Origin: Spirogloea muscicola
Lineage: Eukaryota > Streptophyta > Zygnematophyceae > Spirogloeales > Spirogloeaceae
Length of the DNA: 16,040 nucleotides
Assembly (NCBI GenBank): GCA_009602725.1
Contig: WELB01000094.1
Coordinates: 1-16,040, forward strand
Reading direction: 5' to 3'
In this document: positions 1-9,914 of the stretch, piece after piece
How the letters are laid out: each line of letters begins with the position of its first letter
Numbering within the stretch: position 1 is the first letter of the stretch
The notes under the pieces: model-generated
What the model was told of the DNA's origin: nothing
Seen by the model: the letters and a program-made list of their open reading frames with translations, nothing else
Databases searched by the model: none
Translations under genes and position numbers: made by a program

Positions 1-1
1 C

Positions 2-3000
2 CGCTCCGCCGCCCCCCGCCCCGAGCCTGCTGCCGCCCGGCCGGTGTCGCGGCACGGCAAGGCGGCGTGGGAGGCACTCGTCCGCTGGTCCCGCGGCGTC
101 CAGTCCCTGCTCCGCCGCTCCGACGACGACGCCCTCCTCACCACCACCAAGGTGGGCCTCGCGGCGTGGCCGCCCTCCAGCTGGCGGCGCGCACGCCAGA
201 TGCTCTCGAGCACGCAAGCGGGGCAGTCAGTGGCTGAGAGGGGCCAGCCCGAGGGTGTGAGCCCAGCGAAGCGAGCAGCACCGGAAGGAGGGGCAGCGGC
301 AGCAAGTCCTGCTGTTGCCACCACGGCGGGTGTTGCACACTCGCGCAGACTGCGAAGCCAGACTGCACTGCACTTGCGAGACTGTGACCAGCCGCTGCGG
401 CAAGCGGGGCAACGCTTGGGCCGGGGCCTTCGTTGCCATGTGGTCCGCACCAGGATGGCGAGAGCAAGCATGGGAAGCATGCACCCAATCTGACTGACCT
501 GACTGCAATCATCAGGCCAAGCGCCGGCCGCTGCGGTCTTTGAGCTGCAATGTGGCCTGGGCCCTGTGGTGATGCAGGTGGCAGTCTTGGGCGGAGGCTC
601 ATTCGGCACAGCTATGGCGGTGATGCTTGCACGCAACAAGGTGGACATGGACGTTGTCCTGCTGCTCCGCGACCAGGCTCTCTGTGACTGCATCAATCAC
701 GAGCACCTTAACAAGTGAGGCTGCAGCCCAGGGTCTGGAGGCCGTTGGGGCTCATGTTTGAGGAGTTTTGCTTCAAGTGACGTCAAGCTTTACTTCACCA
801 CAGGATGCTCGTTCTGTGCAACGGCTTCCCTCACAGCGGGGGGTGGCCGCTTACTACGTAGCTCATTCAGTGGCCCGGGGTGCAGCACGTTTGAACATTC
901 CAAGGGCCAAAAAGTGACAGGAAGAGAATTGGTACACGGACTTTGGGGTCTGTGTGGAAGGATGATGGGCAAAGTTGCAGACTCCAAGGTTGCCCAATGG
1001 TTGAAGCTATGACAGGAGGAGCAGTCCATTGTAGTCATGCATTTCTGTGTTCTTCTGAGCAGACGATGGGTGGGCAGGAACTGCTGCCTCCTTGGGCCGC
1101 TCGTTCACGAAGCAGTTTTCCCAAGCTTGCCACTTCTCCAATATTCTCAATGCCTCCTGCAGGAAGTATTTCCCACGACACCGACTGCCAGACAATGTGC
1201 GGGCTACTTTAGACGCAAAGGAGGTCCTCCATGGTGCGCAGCTGTGCATCCACGCTGTTCCTGTTCAGGTGTGCTTAGCATGGGTTGCGCTATGGGTCTC
1301 AAGTGAACACTGGCCGTCTGGCTGGGTGGTGCTGCTCCCAGATAGTGTGCTCTACTTTTGTAGCCTGGGTGGTTGCCTCCCACTGGGCCAGTGCGCTAAC
1401 AGATGGCCAGCTTATGTCGTCTGATAGATACCTTCAGCTTTCATCAGCATGGGGCTTCTATTGTGGGCTTGCGATGCTCACAGCAGCTGACTGCGCGACT
1501 TGGTTGCAGTCAAGTGCTGCTTTCCTGCGGGGGATTGCGAAGCATGTGCCACCAACTCTTCCGATCGTCTCTGTCAGCAAGGGCTTGGAGGTTGACACCC
1601 TGGAGATGATGTCGCAAGTCATCCCCCGTGCACTGGACAATCCTCGACAGCCCGTTGCCGTCCTGTCTGGCCCATCGTTCTCCGTGGAGTTGATGGAGCA
1701 GCTGCCAACAGGTCCACTAACCGTCAGCTGCTGTCCGCTGCCGGCTCGTGCTCGGCTGTCCTCTTCCCAGGAGTGTGTGGGGCTCCTGGTCAGTCTGCTA
1801 GTGCGATGTAGCAAGTGTTGGAGCCACAGTCTGTGCTCCGAAGACACCAGGGCATGTCCCTGCAGCTGCTGATAGATGAAAGTCCGTCAGCAATCAACAG
1901 TTTTGCTGCACTAGCCAGGTCTCAAACGTGGTGCAGCTGGTATATTCTTCTGTGCAGCCATAGTGGCGGCTTCAAAGGACAAAGACCTGGCACGAAAAGT
2001 GCAGCAGCTGCTGGCCTCCCGCTACTTGCGTGTCAATACCACGCAGTGAGCTCCTCCGTTGCTGACATGTTGCTGCACGCTTTGGCAACGCCCGCTGAGT
2101 TCCTTTGCTGCATCTACCTGTTCAACCTCATCCTGTATGCTGGTCAGTTGGGGCGTGTTGGCAGGTCTGTGGTCTCATCACCAGGATAATGTTGTGCTCA
2201 ACCACCACCTTGTCTTTCCCCAGAGACGTGGTAGGCGTTGAGATGGCAGGCGCCCTGAAGAACGTTTTGGCCATAGCAGCTGGCATTGTGGAGGGAATGG
2301 AGCTTGGCAACAATTGCATGGCTGCACTCGTCGCACAAGGCTGCTCCGAGATCCGGTGGCTTGCAGAGAAGGTAAGCCCTGCTCTGACCAGCCAACCCCC
2401 TCCTCACAGCTTCAACAAGGTTGCACTGCAAGGCAAGTGGCATCACTGTGCAATAGGTCATTGGTTGTTGGCTTGGCGACGTCATTGAGTCGTCCTCTTG
2501 CCCTCTTATCTAGCATTCTGTTTAGAGCAACCTCCCCTCTTATATCTCAATGCGTGTGTAGATGGGAGCCAAACCTGCAACATTGGCAGGGCTATCGGGT
2601 GCCGGCGACATCATGCTTACATGCTTCGTGAAGCTGTCTCGCAATCGTTCTGTGGGGGTTCGCCTCGGCTCTGGCGAACGTCTTGAAGACATACTGGACT
2701 CAATGAATCAGGTGCAGATTGCAGTGTAGCTTGCTAGGGTGTTTGCGAAATTTACACAACCTGCGACCTCCTGCTAGAGGTGACACTTCCTTGGGCAGGT
2801 CACACAAGACCTTGGTGGTCCTGTCTAGGTTGCTGAAGGAGTTGCTACGGCTGGCGCAGTCATCGCCTTGGCCCGCAAGTACCGAGTTCAAATGCCGGTG
2901 CTGACAGCTGTGGCTCGTATCCTTGACGACGAACTCACACCAAAGAAGGCCGTTCTAGAGCTGATGAGTCTCCCCCAGGTGTGTCTCAGTCTAAAACCTC

Positions 3001-3140
3001 ATACTTGCACAGATTGTGGGCATTGGAGTTGTGGTCTGCTCGCTTCCTGACAAGTACTTCATGCTGCTGCGCAATAATCTCAAGGGCCTCGCTTCCGGTT
3101 CCTTCTGTTTGCGCCTGCTGTACAGGTTGAGGAGGTCTAA
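2..3140 (+). CDS. GLY1: Plastid-type NAD-dependent glycerol-3-phosphate dehydrogenase, nine exons, 5' partial
   Basis: Reduces dihydroxyacetone phosphate to glycerol-3-phosphate with NADH; the plant GLY1/SFD1 homologue supplies plastid glycerolipid synthesis. Exons read from the sequence: 2-151, 578-714, 1163-1268, 1510-1711, 1958-2045, 2224-2371, 2562-2711, 2829-2978, 3126-3140. All introns are GT/AG and all phases agree, giving 381 visible residues. Residues 51-62 carry the dinucleotide-binding motif ([12 protein letters not shown]). SKGLE begins at 154, SGPSFS is at 184-189, and [12 protein letters not shown] at 237 holds the conserved lysine (K240). [16 protein letters not shown] begins at 278, and the protein ends VEEV, as plant orthologues do. 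Exon 1 has the plant lead-in WEALVRWSR, preceded by Ala/Pro/Arg-rich sequence that may be the end of a transit peptide. The start codon is off the left edge. An ATG at 574 was rejected because it straddles the intron 1 acceptor. The symbol follows the Arabidopsis name; the family call is very secure, the plastid location inferred. Confidence 0.95.
232..250 (-). repeat. R1 hairpin-core repeat in intron 1 of the dehydrogenase gene
   Basis: The sequence GGCTGAGAGGGGCCAGCCC is the reverse complement of the R1 core found many times at 8.1-15.9 kb. It lies inside the 426-base first intron. The flanks match the family poorly, so this is an old or very short copy. Confidence 0.6.
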
Positions 3141-4044
3141 GGAGTGGAAGGACTAGCTCGCAGCCTGTTTGTCCAGAATACTGTTGCAATGCACCGGCCA
3201 GAAATAGGGCAGCAGTGGCTGTGATTTGTCCTATTCCTTCTCTGTCAGATTGGCAAATGAATACAAACAAAGGCTAGGCTCTAGCGTGTCAAGAACTGAT
3301 TGTGAGAACATGTCGCGCATTGTAGTGCACCACGAGGCACATTCCCCACTAGCTAAAAGCCTGAATCCGAGCTGCTCTCTTTAGCAGCGTTGTAGACAGG
3401 TCTGGTCAGACTGGTGTCTGTCAACAGAGTAGCTTCCTCTGCCTGTCATTGGTGCTATGCCTGGGTGCGCCACTTAAGATTTGTCAATGATTTTGGAACT
3501 TGTTCTCGCGGCCTGCTCCTACTACTTCTGTTGAGCCACTCCTGTGGTTGGCCAGACAGTTGACGTGCCCAAATCTCCCCTTGCATAGCGACGTAAAATC
3601 TGGAAGTTTATTAAGCTTGTCCTGGTCTAGCAAGACCTTCAGCAGAACGACTCATTCCGATACCTTCTCGGCAAGTCAGCCCTTGCAGCACTGAGACTGC
3701 ATCAGGTGATGCTCATGGCAAAGACTGACCAAGCCTGAGTCTCCACAGGAAATGCAACTCAATGATAATGCGGGTGTCAGTCAATGTACATCTATTGAGG
3801 GTTGACTCCTCACGCTGCATGAAGCAGTGGCCCAAACTACCTTGCTTGCCAACGAAACAGGTTGCGGTGGGCATCTATGCCTCTTCAGCAAGCACTTAAG
3901 AGTTCTGCCTAGCTGTGTACGAGAGAAGATAAGTGTCTGTCTTACCAGTAGGCACATGCCTGCCAAGTTAGCTCCACCAACCAAGAGATGCAGCACCCTT
4001 TTTGGCTAGTAGCTTACTCACAAGCAACCCCCTCCACTGAGTTC
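3141..4044. other. Intergenic stretch between two convergent genes
   Basis: About 900 bases separate the stop codon of the dehydrogenase from the stop codon of the phosphate transporter, so this stretch should hold both 3' UTRs. No conserved coding exon, RNA gene or copy of the dispersed repeats seen further right was recognised. Short open frames on both strands have no family resemblance. No TGTAA polyadenylation signal of the chlorophyte type was noticed downstream of either stop. Confidence 0.6.
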
Positions 4045-7000
4045 TCATGGATAAGATGTGGCCACGTTCTTGCCAAGGAGTACGGGCGCTTCACAGGCCA
4101 CCGTGACATTGGCTTCAATCTCTGCTGTGTCACTTGAGCTGCACACTTGACTGCCATTGAAGATTCTAGTTTGGCCCAGCGTGACAATGGTATTCTGCTG
4201 CACAAGGGCCTGTGACTTGAAGAGAAGTTCCAGAGCCTGATCTGCGAAAACTGCAAAAAGAACCTCCAAGCAGTGATCTGCTTAAGCGCAAGGATAAACG
4301 AAGACAAGCACAAGGAAGCACAGGAGTTGTAACACAGAATGGCAGGGTGGCATAGCTGCTGGTAGATGACCGCCAGCCACTCTTTACAGTAGCATCAAAC
4401 AGACCATCGCGCAGAGCCCCACCTGTAGGTGACTTGGAGGTGTCTCCCAGCTTCTTCGACTGTGTGGAGGATGCATTGATGGCAACATTGAGAGCATTCC
4501 ATTGTGCTGCGCTCAGCTGAGGCAGAGTGTTCGCCTCTGCAGCCACTCGATACTCTTGAAGTGTGGTGTTGAAGTTCTTGAAGACTGTGCCAGTGAAGTT
4601 GGAGATGCCTTGCTCGTACTTGGTTATCTCATCCGCTTGTATCGCGGAAGGTGCATACACCCCCTGCAAGTACGATCAAGGCTGTGCTTGGTGGTGAGGA
4701 TGGATAGGCGCCATGGTATGTGCTTGCAAACGGGTGGGGACATCTTTCAAGGCATCGTGGTGCAAAGAAGCTGGGGAAAGAGAGGCGAGTATGTGTCGGA
4801 TCAGCCCACCTGCGCAAAAAGGCCTGCAGTGCACAGCCCCACCACAGCAAGTGTGGCAACCCATGATGCAAATTGCTTGCCGAATTGCCCCCAGTTCACA
4901 CCACCAACACCTTCCAGGAGACCGACGCCCACAATTGCTCCCGTGATGCACTGTGAAGAGGAGGTGGGCAGCCCGTACCTGCACCGCCATCGGCAACAGT
5001 AGCAGAGCCCTCAGGTGTTGGCGAGGAGGCCTGCTACATTGGCTTCGACGTTAGACCAGCTGTCACTTCTCAAGCTGTGGTTGCAAGAGCGCCGGGCTGA
5101 AAGCAATTGGATGCAAAGGTGATCATGACATTGCAGCTCATTTTACAGAGGTAGGGAAGGGAGAAGGCAGGTATCACCAGCGTGGACCTTTGACCACTTA
5201 CTGGGAAGCAATCATGATGACAAAGGCCGTGGCAAGCTCCGCGCAGAACCCTCGTGTGGGTGTCAACTTGGCCAACTTGACGCCCATGGCACGTGTCACA
5301 TTGTACCCGTAGGTGGCGAGCCCAATCACAAGGCCCACAGCGCCAATCAGCACAATCCATACGGGCGGCTCGACGTTCTTGGGAAGCGACCCTGTTTTGT
5401 ACACGTCCCAGATTGTGGCCAGGGGTCCAGCCATGTAACCCACCTCGCCGGCACCGTGTGCAAAAATGACGCAGATAGCAGAGAACACCTGCGTGGAACA
5501 GGAGCACCATGAGTGCACAGCAGTCAGGCTCTACTGCAGCCTCTGCACAGAGCTCCCTCCCTTTGCTGGCCTGCCCTGTGCTGGGGGTCGTAGCATCCCC
5601 TCTGCATCTTGCACGTGTGCTACAAGTGCGGGCGGGAACGTGCTTGCACCTGCAGATACCGGAAGGCGTACTCCACCCTCGGCTCGAATACTTCAGCATG
5701 GTCGTGGATGGCTTTGACTGTCGCATTCCTGTCGACGTGCTTGTGGATGTCGACATTCATGCCATAGGTGGCCATGGCCCAGCCCCGGGATAGCCAGCTC
5801 TTGCCGCTGACATGGCTGCCTGGGGCAGTCACATTCTGCGCATGATATTCAGGCTCCCCAGGTGCCATCTGAGCCATGCTTTTGGGATTCTCGGGGTCTG
5901 TGTCGGGCATTGTCACGTTGGGCAGAGGATGTGCGGTTGGTAGGGGATTGCCGTCGCTGCAACAGCGCCACTCAAGTGGTAAGATTGTCGATCTATGGCG
6001 CCTGTGAGGTGGGGCCACCAGCACACCTTGCAATGTGCGAGTTGACTTGGAAAGGATGACGTGTGGAGCAGCCTAGGCCACGGGCGCAAGAGGGGCCAAG
6101 GGCTGCCTTTGTCCTCACCTGTCGAACTGCTTCTGCGTGTAGTACTTCAGAAGGGGGAGAACAAAGATGGTCACAAGGAGACCAACACCTCCAGCAATGA
6201 TTGCCGAGATCCAAGCAGCCTTGGCATCAGACCAATTGTCATCGTCCTTCGTGAGGGCCTTCTTGGCCCCCTGCACAGTACAACGTGAGGCTGCATGATG
6301 AGCACTGGCTGCAGTGCTGGGGACTTTATGCATGCAGAGAGTGCAACCAGTGGCACCATTTTACGGCTGCCGCGTCTTAAAGCAGCCCCTGCGAGGAGGA
6401 GCTGGCTCTTTGACATTTGCATGCAATTTTCTGAGTGTCATGTCAGCAGGGCCAGACCTGCCATTGAGAGCCGTACCTTGGTGAACACAAAGTACATGCA
6501 GAGGAAGACCGTGATGAGGACGAGCGGCGGGAGCACCCAGAAGGAAAGCTTGTAGGCGTTCTTCCTGCGGAGCACCACGAAGCGGACGACGAAGAAGAAG
6601 AGAGCCGCCGCCGCTCCAGTCAAAATGGGTGCGATGAACCAAGCAAGGACAATGGAGATGACGCCCTTGTAAGGTGGAAACGTGTTGTTGCTGTCGTGTT
6701 TCGCCCAAATGACGCCATCTTTGCCAGCCCAAACGAGCGCGAAGCCAACGATGGCGCCAACTGTTTGTACAGTGCGTAAGTTGACGACGTCAGTGCCAAG
6801 CTCGCCATCGAAGGGCTTGAGCTTCAGATGGTGCAGTCAGTCGTCAGACAGAAACGCAGTAGAGGAGGGCACGCATCGGTTGACGCCGTAGCTGCAGCTG
6901 GATGAAAACGCATGTTGATGTGCCGAGCCGGCACAAGCATACGGTCGCAAATATGCCCTTGAGCGATCCAGGCAAGCGAGCTCAGTAGCATCTGGTCAAG

Positions 7001-7613
7001 GGCGACAACGACACGGACGCCTGTTGGCGGCCACAGGCGACTGCGCAGCCGCACTGGACGGGGACGCGCAGGGCCAGCAGAGGGTGGCTGCTCACTTATG
7101 GTGTGAGTGGATGACGTGTTGAGGCCCATGGCAGAGGTGATGACGAGCCACACTGTGCCGACAAACAGGGCGCACACCATGCCATACGCGTAGACCTCGG
7201 GGTCGCCCAAGAAGGCATTTCTGTCCGCGATGCCGCCGGCAATTGTACTGGTGGACACGCGGCCCAAGAGGAGAGCTCCAGCAAATTCGAAGACCGAGGC
7301 AATCTGCAGGGGTGGCGGAGAGGGAGTCAGCGGTGGGTTTGCGGAGCGGGTGAGGCCATGCGCAAGTGGCGCCCGGGCTGCGGGCGAGTGGGAGCTGGGA
7401 GGTGAAGGGTGCTGACCAGCACAGCCTGCTTGAGGGTGAGCGTCTTGCTGCCCACGGAAGTGCCAAAGGCATTGGCGACGTCGTTGGCACCTGCGGCAGG
7501 CGAGGGGGCGTCAGCGCGAGGGCGGCGGGGAGGGGCGCGGCGGGCGGGAGGGCGGAGGGGGGCGCACCGGTGCCCCAGCCGAAGCCGAAGGCGCCGATGG
7601 CGCCGACGACGAN
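4045..7613 (-). CDS. PiT-family (PHO4) phosphate transporter, ten exons, 5' incomplete
   Basis: Membrane symporter that imports inorganic phosphate with Na+ or H+, resembling algal PTB and fungal Pho89 proteins. Exons, in transcript order: 7613-7568, 7490-7417, 7303-7096, 6760-6477, 6270-6119, 5956-5650, 5488-5202, 4978-4810, 4663-4423, 4250-4045. All introns are GT/AG and phases agree, giving 657 visible residues. The N-terminal half has GANDVANAFGTSVGSK (from residue 16) and a TSSTHTI motif near 104. Hydrophobic segments follow through about residue 250. Exon 6 is a hydrophilic loop rich in Pro, Met and acidic residues. The C-terminal half has FAHGAGEVGYMAGP (366-379), where many PiT proteins have a second GANDVANA-type signature, and GLPTSSSQCITGAIVG (from 455). 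A roughly 140-residue hydrophilic tail ends in TSYP. The N-terminus is missing: upstream of 7613 there is an ambiguous base, a G run and GC-rich sequence with no recognisable start exon. The family is certain; substrate ion and membrane are not shown. Confidence 0.93.
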
Positions 7614-8080
7614 GGGGGGTGTTGACCGGGCCTGCAGGAGGCACCGCCCCCGCGCGCCGCCGCAGCCGAGCGATCGGAATATTCCCTTCCAGGCCCTGGC
7701 GCGCCGCCCGCGTGGCGAGCCGCCCCTCCGCGAGCCCCCCTGTGGCAGCGCCGGGTGGCGAGGCCACTTCCTGGCCGCGGGCGGGCCCTCGCCGCCGCGC
7801 CCGGCGTGGCCCACAGCCCGTGCCGGCGCTGCCGGGGGGAGGTGTCGCCTGAGCCCCCCCCACGCTCTCACCCCACTGTACACTCCACGCAGCACCCAAT
7901 AGCCGGCACTTCGGACCTTATCTTCTCACCGAGCGGAGGGGCTGGCAAAACCCAGAGAGCCAAAACAAGGTGCCGGAAATTGAAGCTACGCAGCTAGGCA
8001 CGAGACGACGCAAAGGAGAGCTCAGCACCCACTGGTGGGCAGCAGCAAGCCCGAGCAACTCGCAGCTGGGAAGGAGGGAA
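7614..8080. other. Very GC-rich stretch where the transporter 5' exon should be, then non-coding
   Basis: Long open frames run through 7614-7900 on both strands, but they are products of extreme GC content and resemble no family. On the minus strand a candidate acceptor (CTGCAG) ends at 7631, just before the ambiguous base, but the codons it would add (Ala-Arg-Ser-Thr-Pro-Pro) do not look like the membrane start of a PiT protein. From about 7900 the composition drops and no gene is seen. The promoter and first exon of the transporter are either here and unrecognised, or lost at an assembly junction. Confidence 0.5.
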
Positions 8081-8084
8081 AGCC

Positions 8085-8290
8085 GCTTCCAAGAGAGGGC
8101 GGTGGCTGAGAGAGGCCAGCCCAGAAAACAGAATGAACAAAGTCCGAAGGAAAGAGGCATCCCGCCTAGACCCAGAAGGCCTGGCTCTCTCGCTTCCCCT
8201 GGCCCCCTACTCGTACTTTGTTCATTCTTTTTTGGGCTGGCTTGTCCAGCCCCTCTCCTCAATGGGCGAGCCATTCCTTCTCTCACAGCG
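8085..8290. repeat. R1 inverted pair 1 (foldback-like)
   Basis: A minus-strand core at 8104-8122 and a plus-strand core at 8234-8252 face each other head to head. On the inner side of each core lies the shared flank (ACTTTGTTCATTC in family orientation). Outside the plus copy comes the AATGGGCGAGC end. The plus core folds as GGGCTGG, a five-base loop, then CCAGCCC, a perfect 7-bp stem. The arrangement is that of a short inverted-repeat (foldback or MITE-like) element. No coding capacity is visible between the arms. Confidence 0.65.
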
Positions 8291-8343
8291 CTCGCCCCCT
8301 TTGCAAGAGCTCGCTCCTTCCGAAGGCAGGCGATGGGTGCCGG

Positions 8344-8429
8344 CGGCCAGCCCAGAAGAGAAAGGACGACTCCAGGAGAGGAAGGGCTCGCCCATTGTGG
8401 AGAGGGCTGTGGCTGTGAGAGGCCAGCCC
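8344..8429 (-). repeat. R1 partial copy and R1 full copy in the same orientation
   Basis: A partial core (GGCCAGCCCAGAAGAG) lies at 8344-8360. A full core (GGCTGTGAGAGGCCAGCCC) lies at 8411-8429. Between them at about 8387-8396 is GCTCGCCCAT, the reverse complement of the conserved R1 outer end. Together with pair 1, this makes four R1 cores in about 330 bases. Confidence 0.6.
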
Positions 8430-8910
8430 AGAATAACGAATAAATAGAAGACGGACTGGCCAGTGCCCCGAGCCGGGCGCGGCAGGGCCACCCCCGCTCT
8501 TCCAAGGCCCTCCCTGCGGGGCCTCCGGGCCACGAGCCCGCGGCAGGGGCGGCCTTGTGCCCCTGCTCCCGAATGGCGCAGCTTCGCAGCGGCAGGACCG
8601 ACGACCTGTGCTCGACTTGCTCGGCAGCACCAGGGCAAAGGCAGGCGCCCCTCCGACAGCATCAAAGCGAAAGAGGGGGGGGGGCACTCCCTGACAGCAA
8701 AGCCCCCGCTACAGGCCTGCACGTCGGCACCGTGTGCACGAAGAGAGTCCCAAGAGCCCTGGCCCGGGCAGCCGAGGGGACGACGGCGGTGATCCAAGAC
8801 CAGGCTGGCCCGTGGCTGGGCGTGCTCTAGAAATGCCAGGGCGGCGGTGCCGGGGCGCCCCTCCTAGTGAGAAGTATAAGGCAGGAGAGGGCAGGTGCCC
8901 TGCAATCCTC
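8430..8910. other. GC-rich non-coding stretch, nothing recognised
   Basis: Open frames on both strands here have no family resemblance and overlap one another. A run of ten G lies at 8675-8684. No RNA gene was seen. Confidence 0.5.
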
Positions 8911-8914
8911 ACTG

Positions 8915-9684
8915 TCACCTAGAAACCTTATCGTTGTCCTCAAGCTGAGGTCTTTGTGGAACAGCTGCTTCCGATCAGCGTGATCAGTGTGATCAGTGTG
9001 ACCATGACCACATGCTTAAAAAGACACTAGTCCCTGGTAAATCTGGCAAACCCTGTCTTCCTAACAATCCATCTATCTTGAAAATTCATCACCTTGGCGC
9101 TTCTCCACCCCGTTGAGCTCGGGGCGGGCGACGGACCTTGCTAGGCCCTGCAAACCGACAAAGCCCTCAAGTTGCTGCAAAAGGAGTCCTTCTTCCAAGT
9201 TTCACATGAGGACGGTCAAACCTCTTATCGTGACCCATCCACAATAAATCAGAATTAGTAGCCAAGCTGAGCAGCGCTCTGATGGGGGCGTACTTACCCA
9301 CTGACGCAAATGTCTAGTCATAGTCACCTCAACCTTGAGACAACCTGTTGGCCACAAGCCTGGCTTTGCACTGCACCACCTCTCCATCTGCGCCTGTAAT
9401 CGAAACACTTCACCTGCTTGCAGCCAATCGCCTTCCTGCCCTCTGGCAGGATCATCGGCTCCCATGTCTCAATGTCCTTGTTGTCAACATGCTTCGTCAT
9501 GCGTCTTTCACTTCACAGCCCTCGTTGAACATATGCCCACAAGCTTGCTGCTGCCCACACAGCCCAGATGCGAATCAGGCAGTCCATCTCCTGTAGCATG
9601 CACCTGCCTGCCTCAAGCAATGTCCTATTCATAGCTCAGCTAATCCTTCTGCTCGGGATTGTGAGATACTATCTTATAATGCTG
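8915..9684 (-). pseudogene. Degenerate Ty1/copia-type retrotransposon pol fragment (integrase end and reverse transcriptase)
   Basis: Reading the minus strand from right to left gives successive copia pol segments in the right order but in shifting frames. About 9684-9648 resembles the integrase stretch before the ERMNRTLLE motif (HYKIVSHNPEQK). 9632-9513 reads MNRTLLEAGRCMLQ. 9497-9414 reads ETWEPMILPEGRKAIGCKQ, the start of the reverse-transcriptase domain. 9382-9190 reads VVQCKARLVANRLSQ and later GKYAPIRALLSLAT, with two in-frame stops. About 9200-9140 resembles NLEEG and LEGFVGLQG. About 9060-8980 resembles the GFTR and CLFKH segment, and 8955-8916 resembles KDL to FLG. Multiple frameshifts and stops show a dead element. 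No LTRs, primer-binding site or gag were recognised. The assignment rests on motif order from memory of the family, without alignment. Confidence 0.8.
8973..9008. repeat. 9-bp tandem repeat inside the copia remnant
   Basis: Three adjacent units, GATCAGCGT, GATCAGTGT and GATCAGTGT, are followed by a decayed fourth, GACCATGAC. On the minus strand they add a repeated Thr-Leu-Ile to the reverse-transcriptase reading. Confidence 0.85.
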
Positions 9685-9914
9685 GAGATTTGCAGGAGCC
9701 AGGAAGCCCTCAGAAGGCACTGTAACAAAATTTCCACCATGGATAAGTTGCAGCACCATCACCAGCTGTTCGTGACTTAATGTACCTGTCCTGAATGCAC
9801 AGACCCATGAGTGCTATGGAAAAGCGAACGGGGAGTCCTTCCTACTTTCACACAAAGTTATATTCTTGACCGGAGTTGGTGGAGTCACTGTTGATACCTT
9901 TTCCCCTTATTCAG

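Noticed and set aside
44-493. 149-codon plus-strand frame
   Set aside because: Only its first part (to 151) is exon 1; the remainder is read-through into intron 1.
574-717. ATG at 574 as start codon of the dehydrogenase
   Set aside because: It lies across a good acceptor (ATGCAG), and exon 1 supplies in phase the plant lead-in WEALVRWSR that precedes the Rossmann fold in plastid orthologues.
6761-6840. Upstream extension of transporter exon 4 (reading KPFDGELGTDVVNLRT)
   Set aside because: The acceptor at 6762-6761 joins THTI to IGAIVGF in phase, as the family requires; the extension would insert foreign residues in a conserved membrane motif.
7327-7902. Long overlapping frames on both strands, up to 190 codons
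   Set aside because: Products of very high GC content; only the short pieces containing VVGAIGAFGFGWGTG and GANDVANAFGTS are real transporter exons.
7918-8505. 195-codon minus-strand frame
   Set aside because: It runs through several R1 copies; its recurring peptides come from the DNA repeats and match no family.
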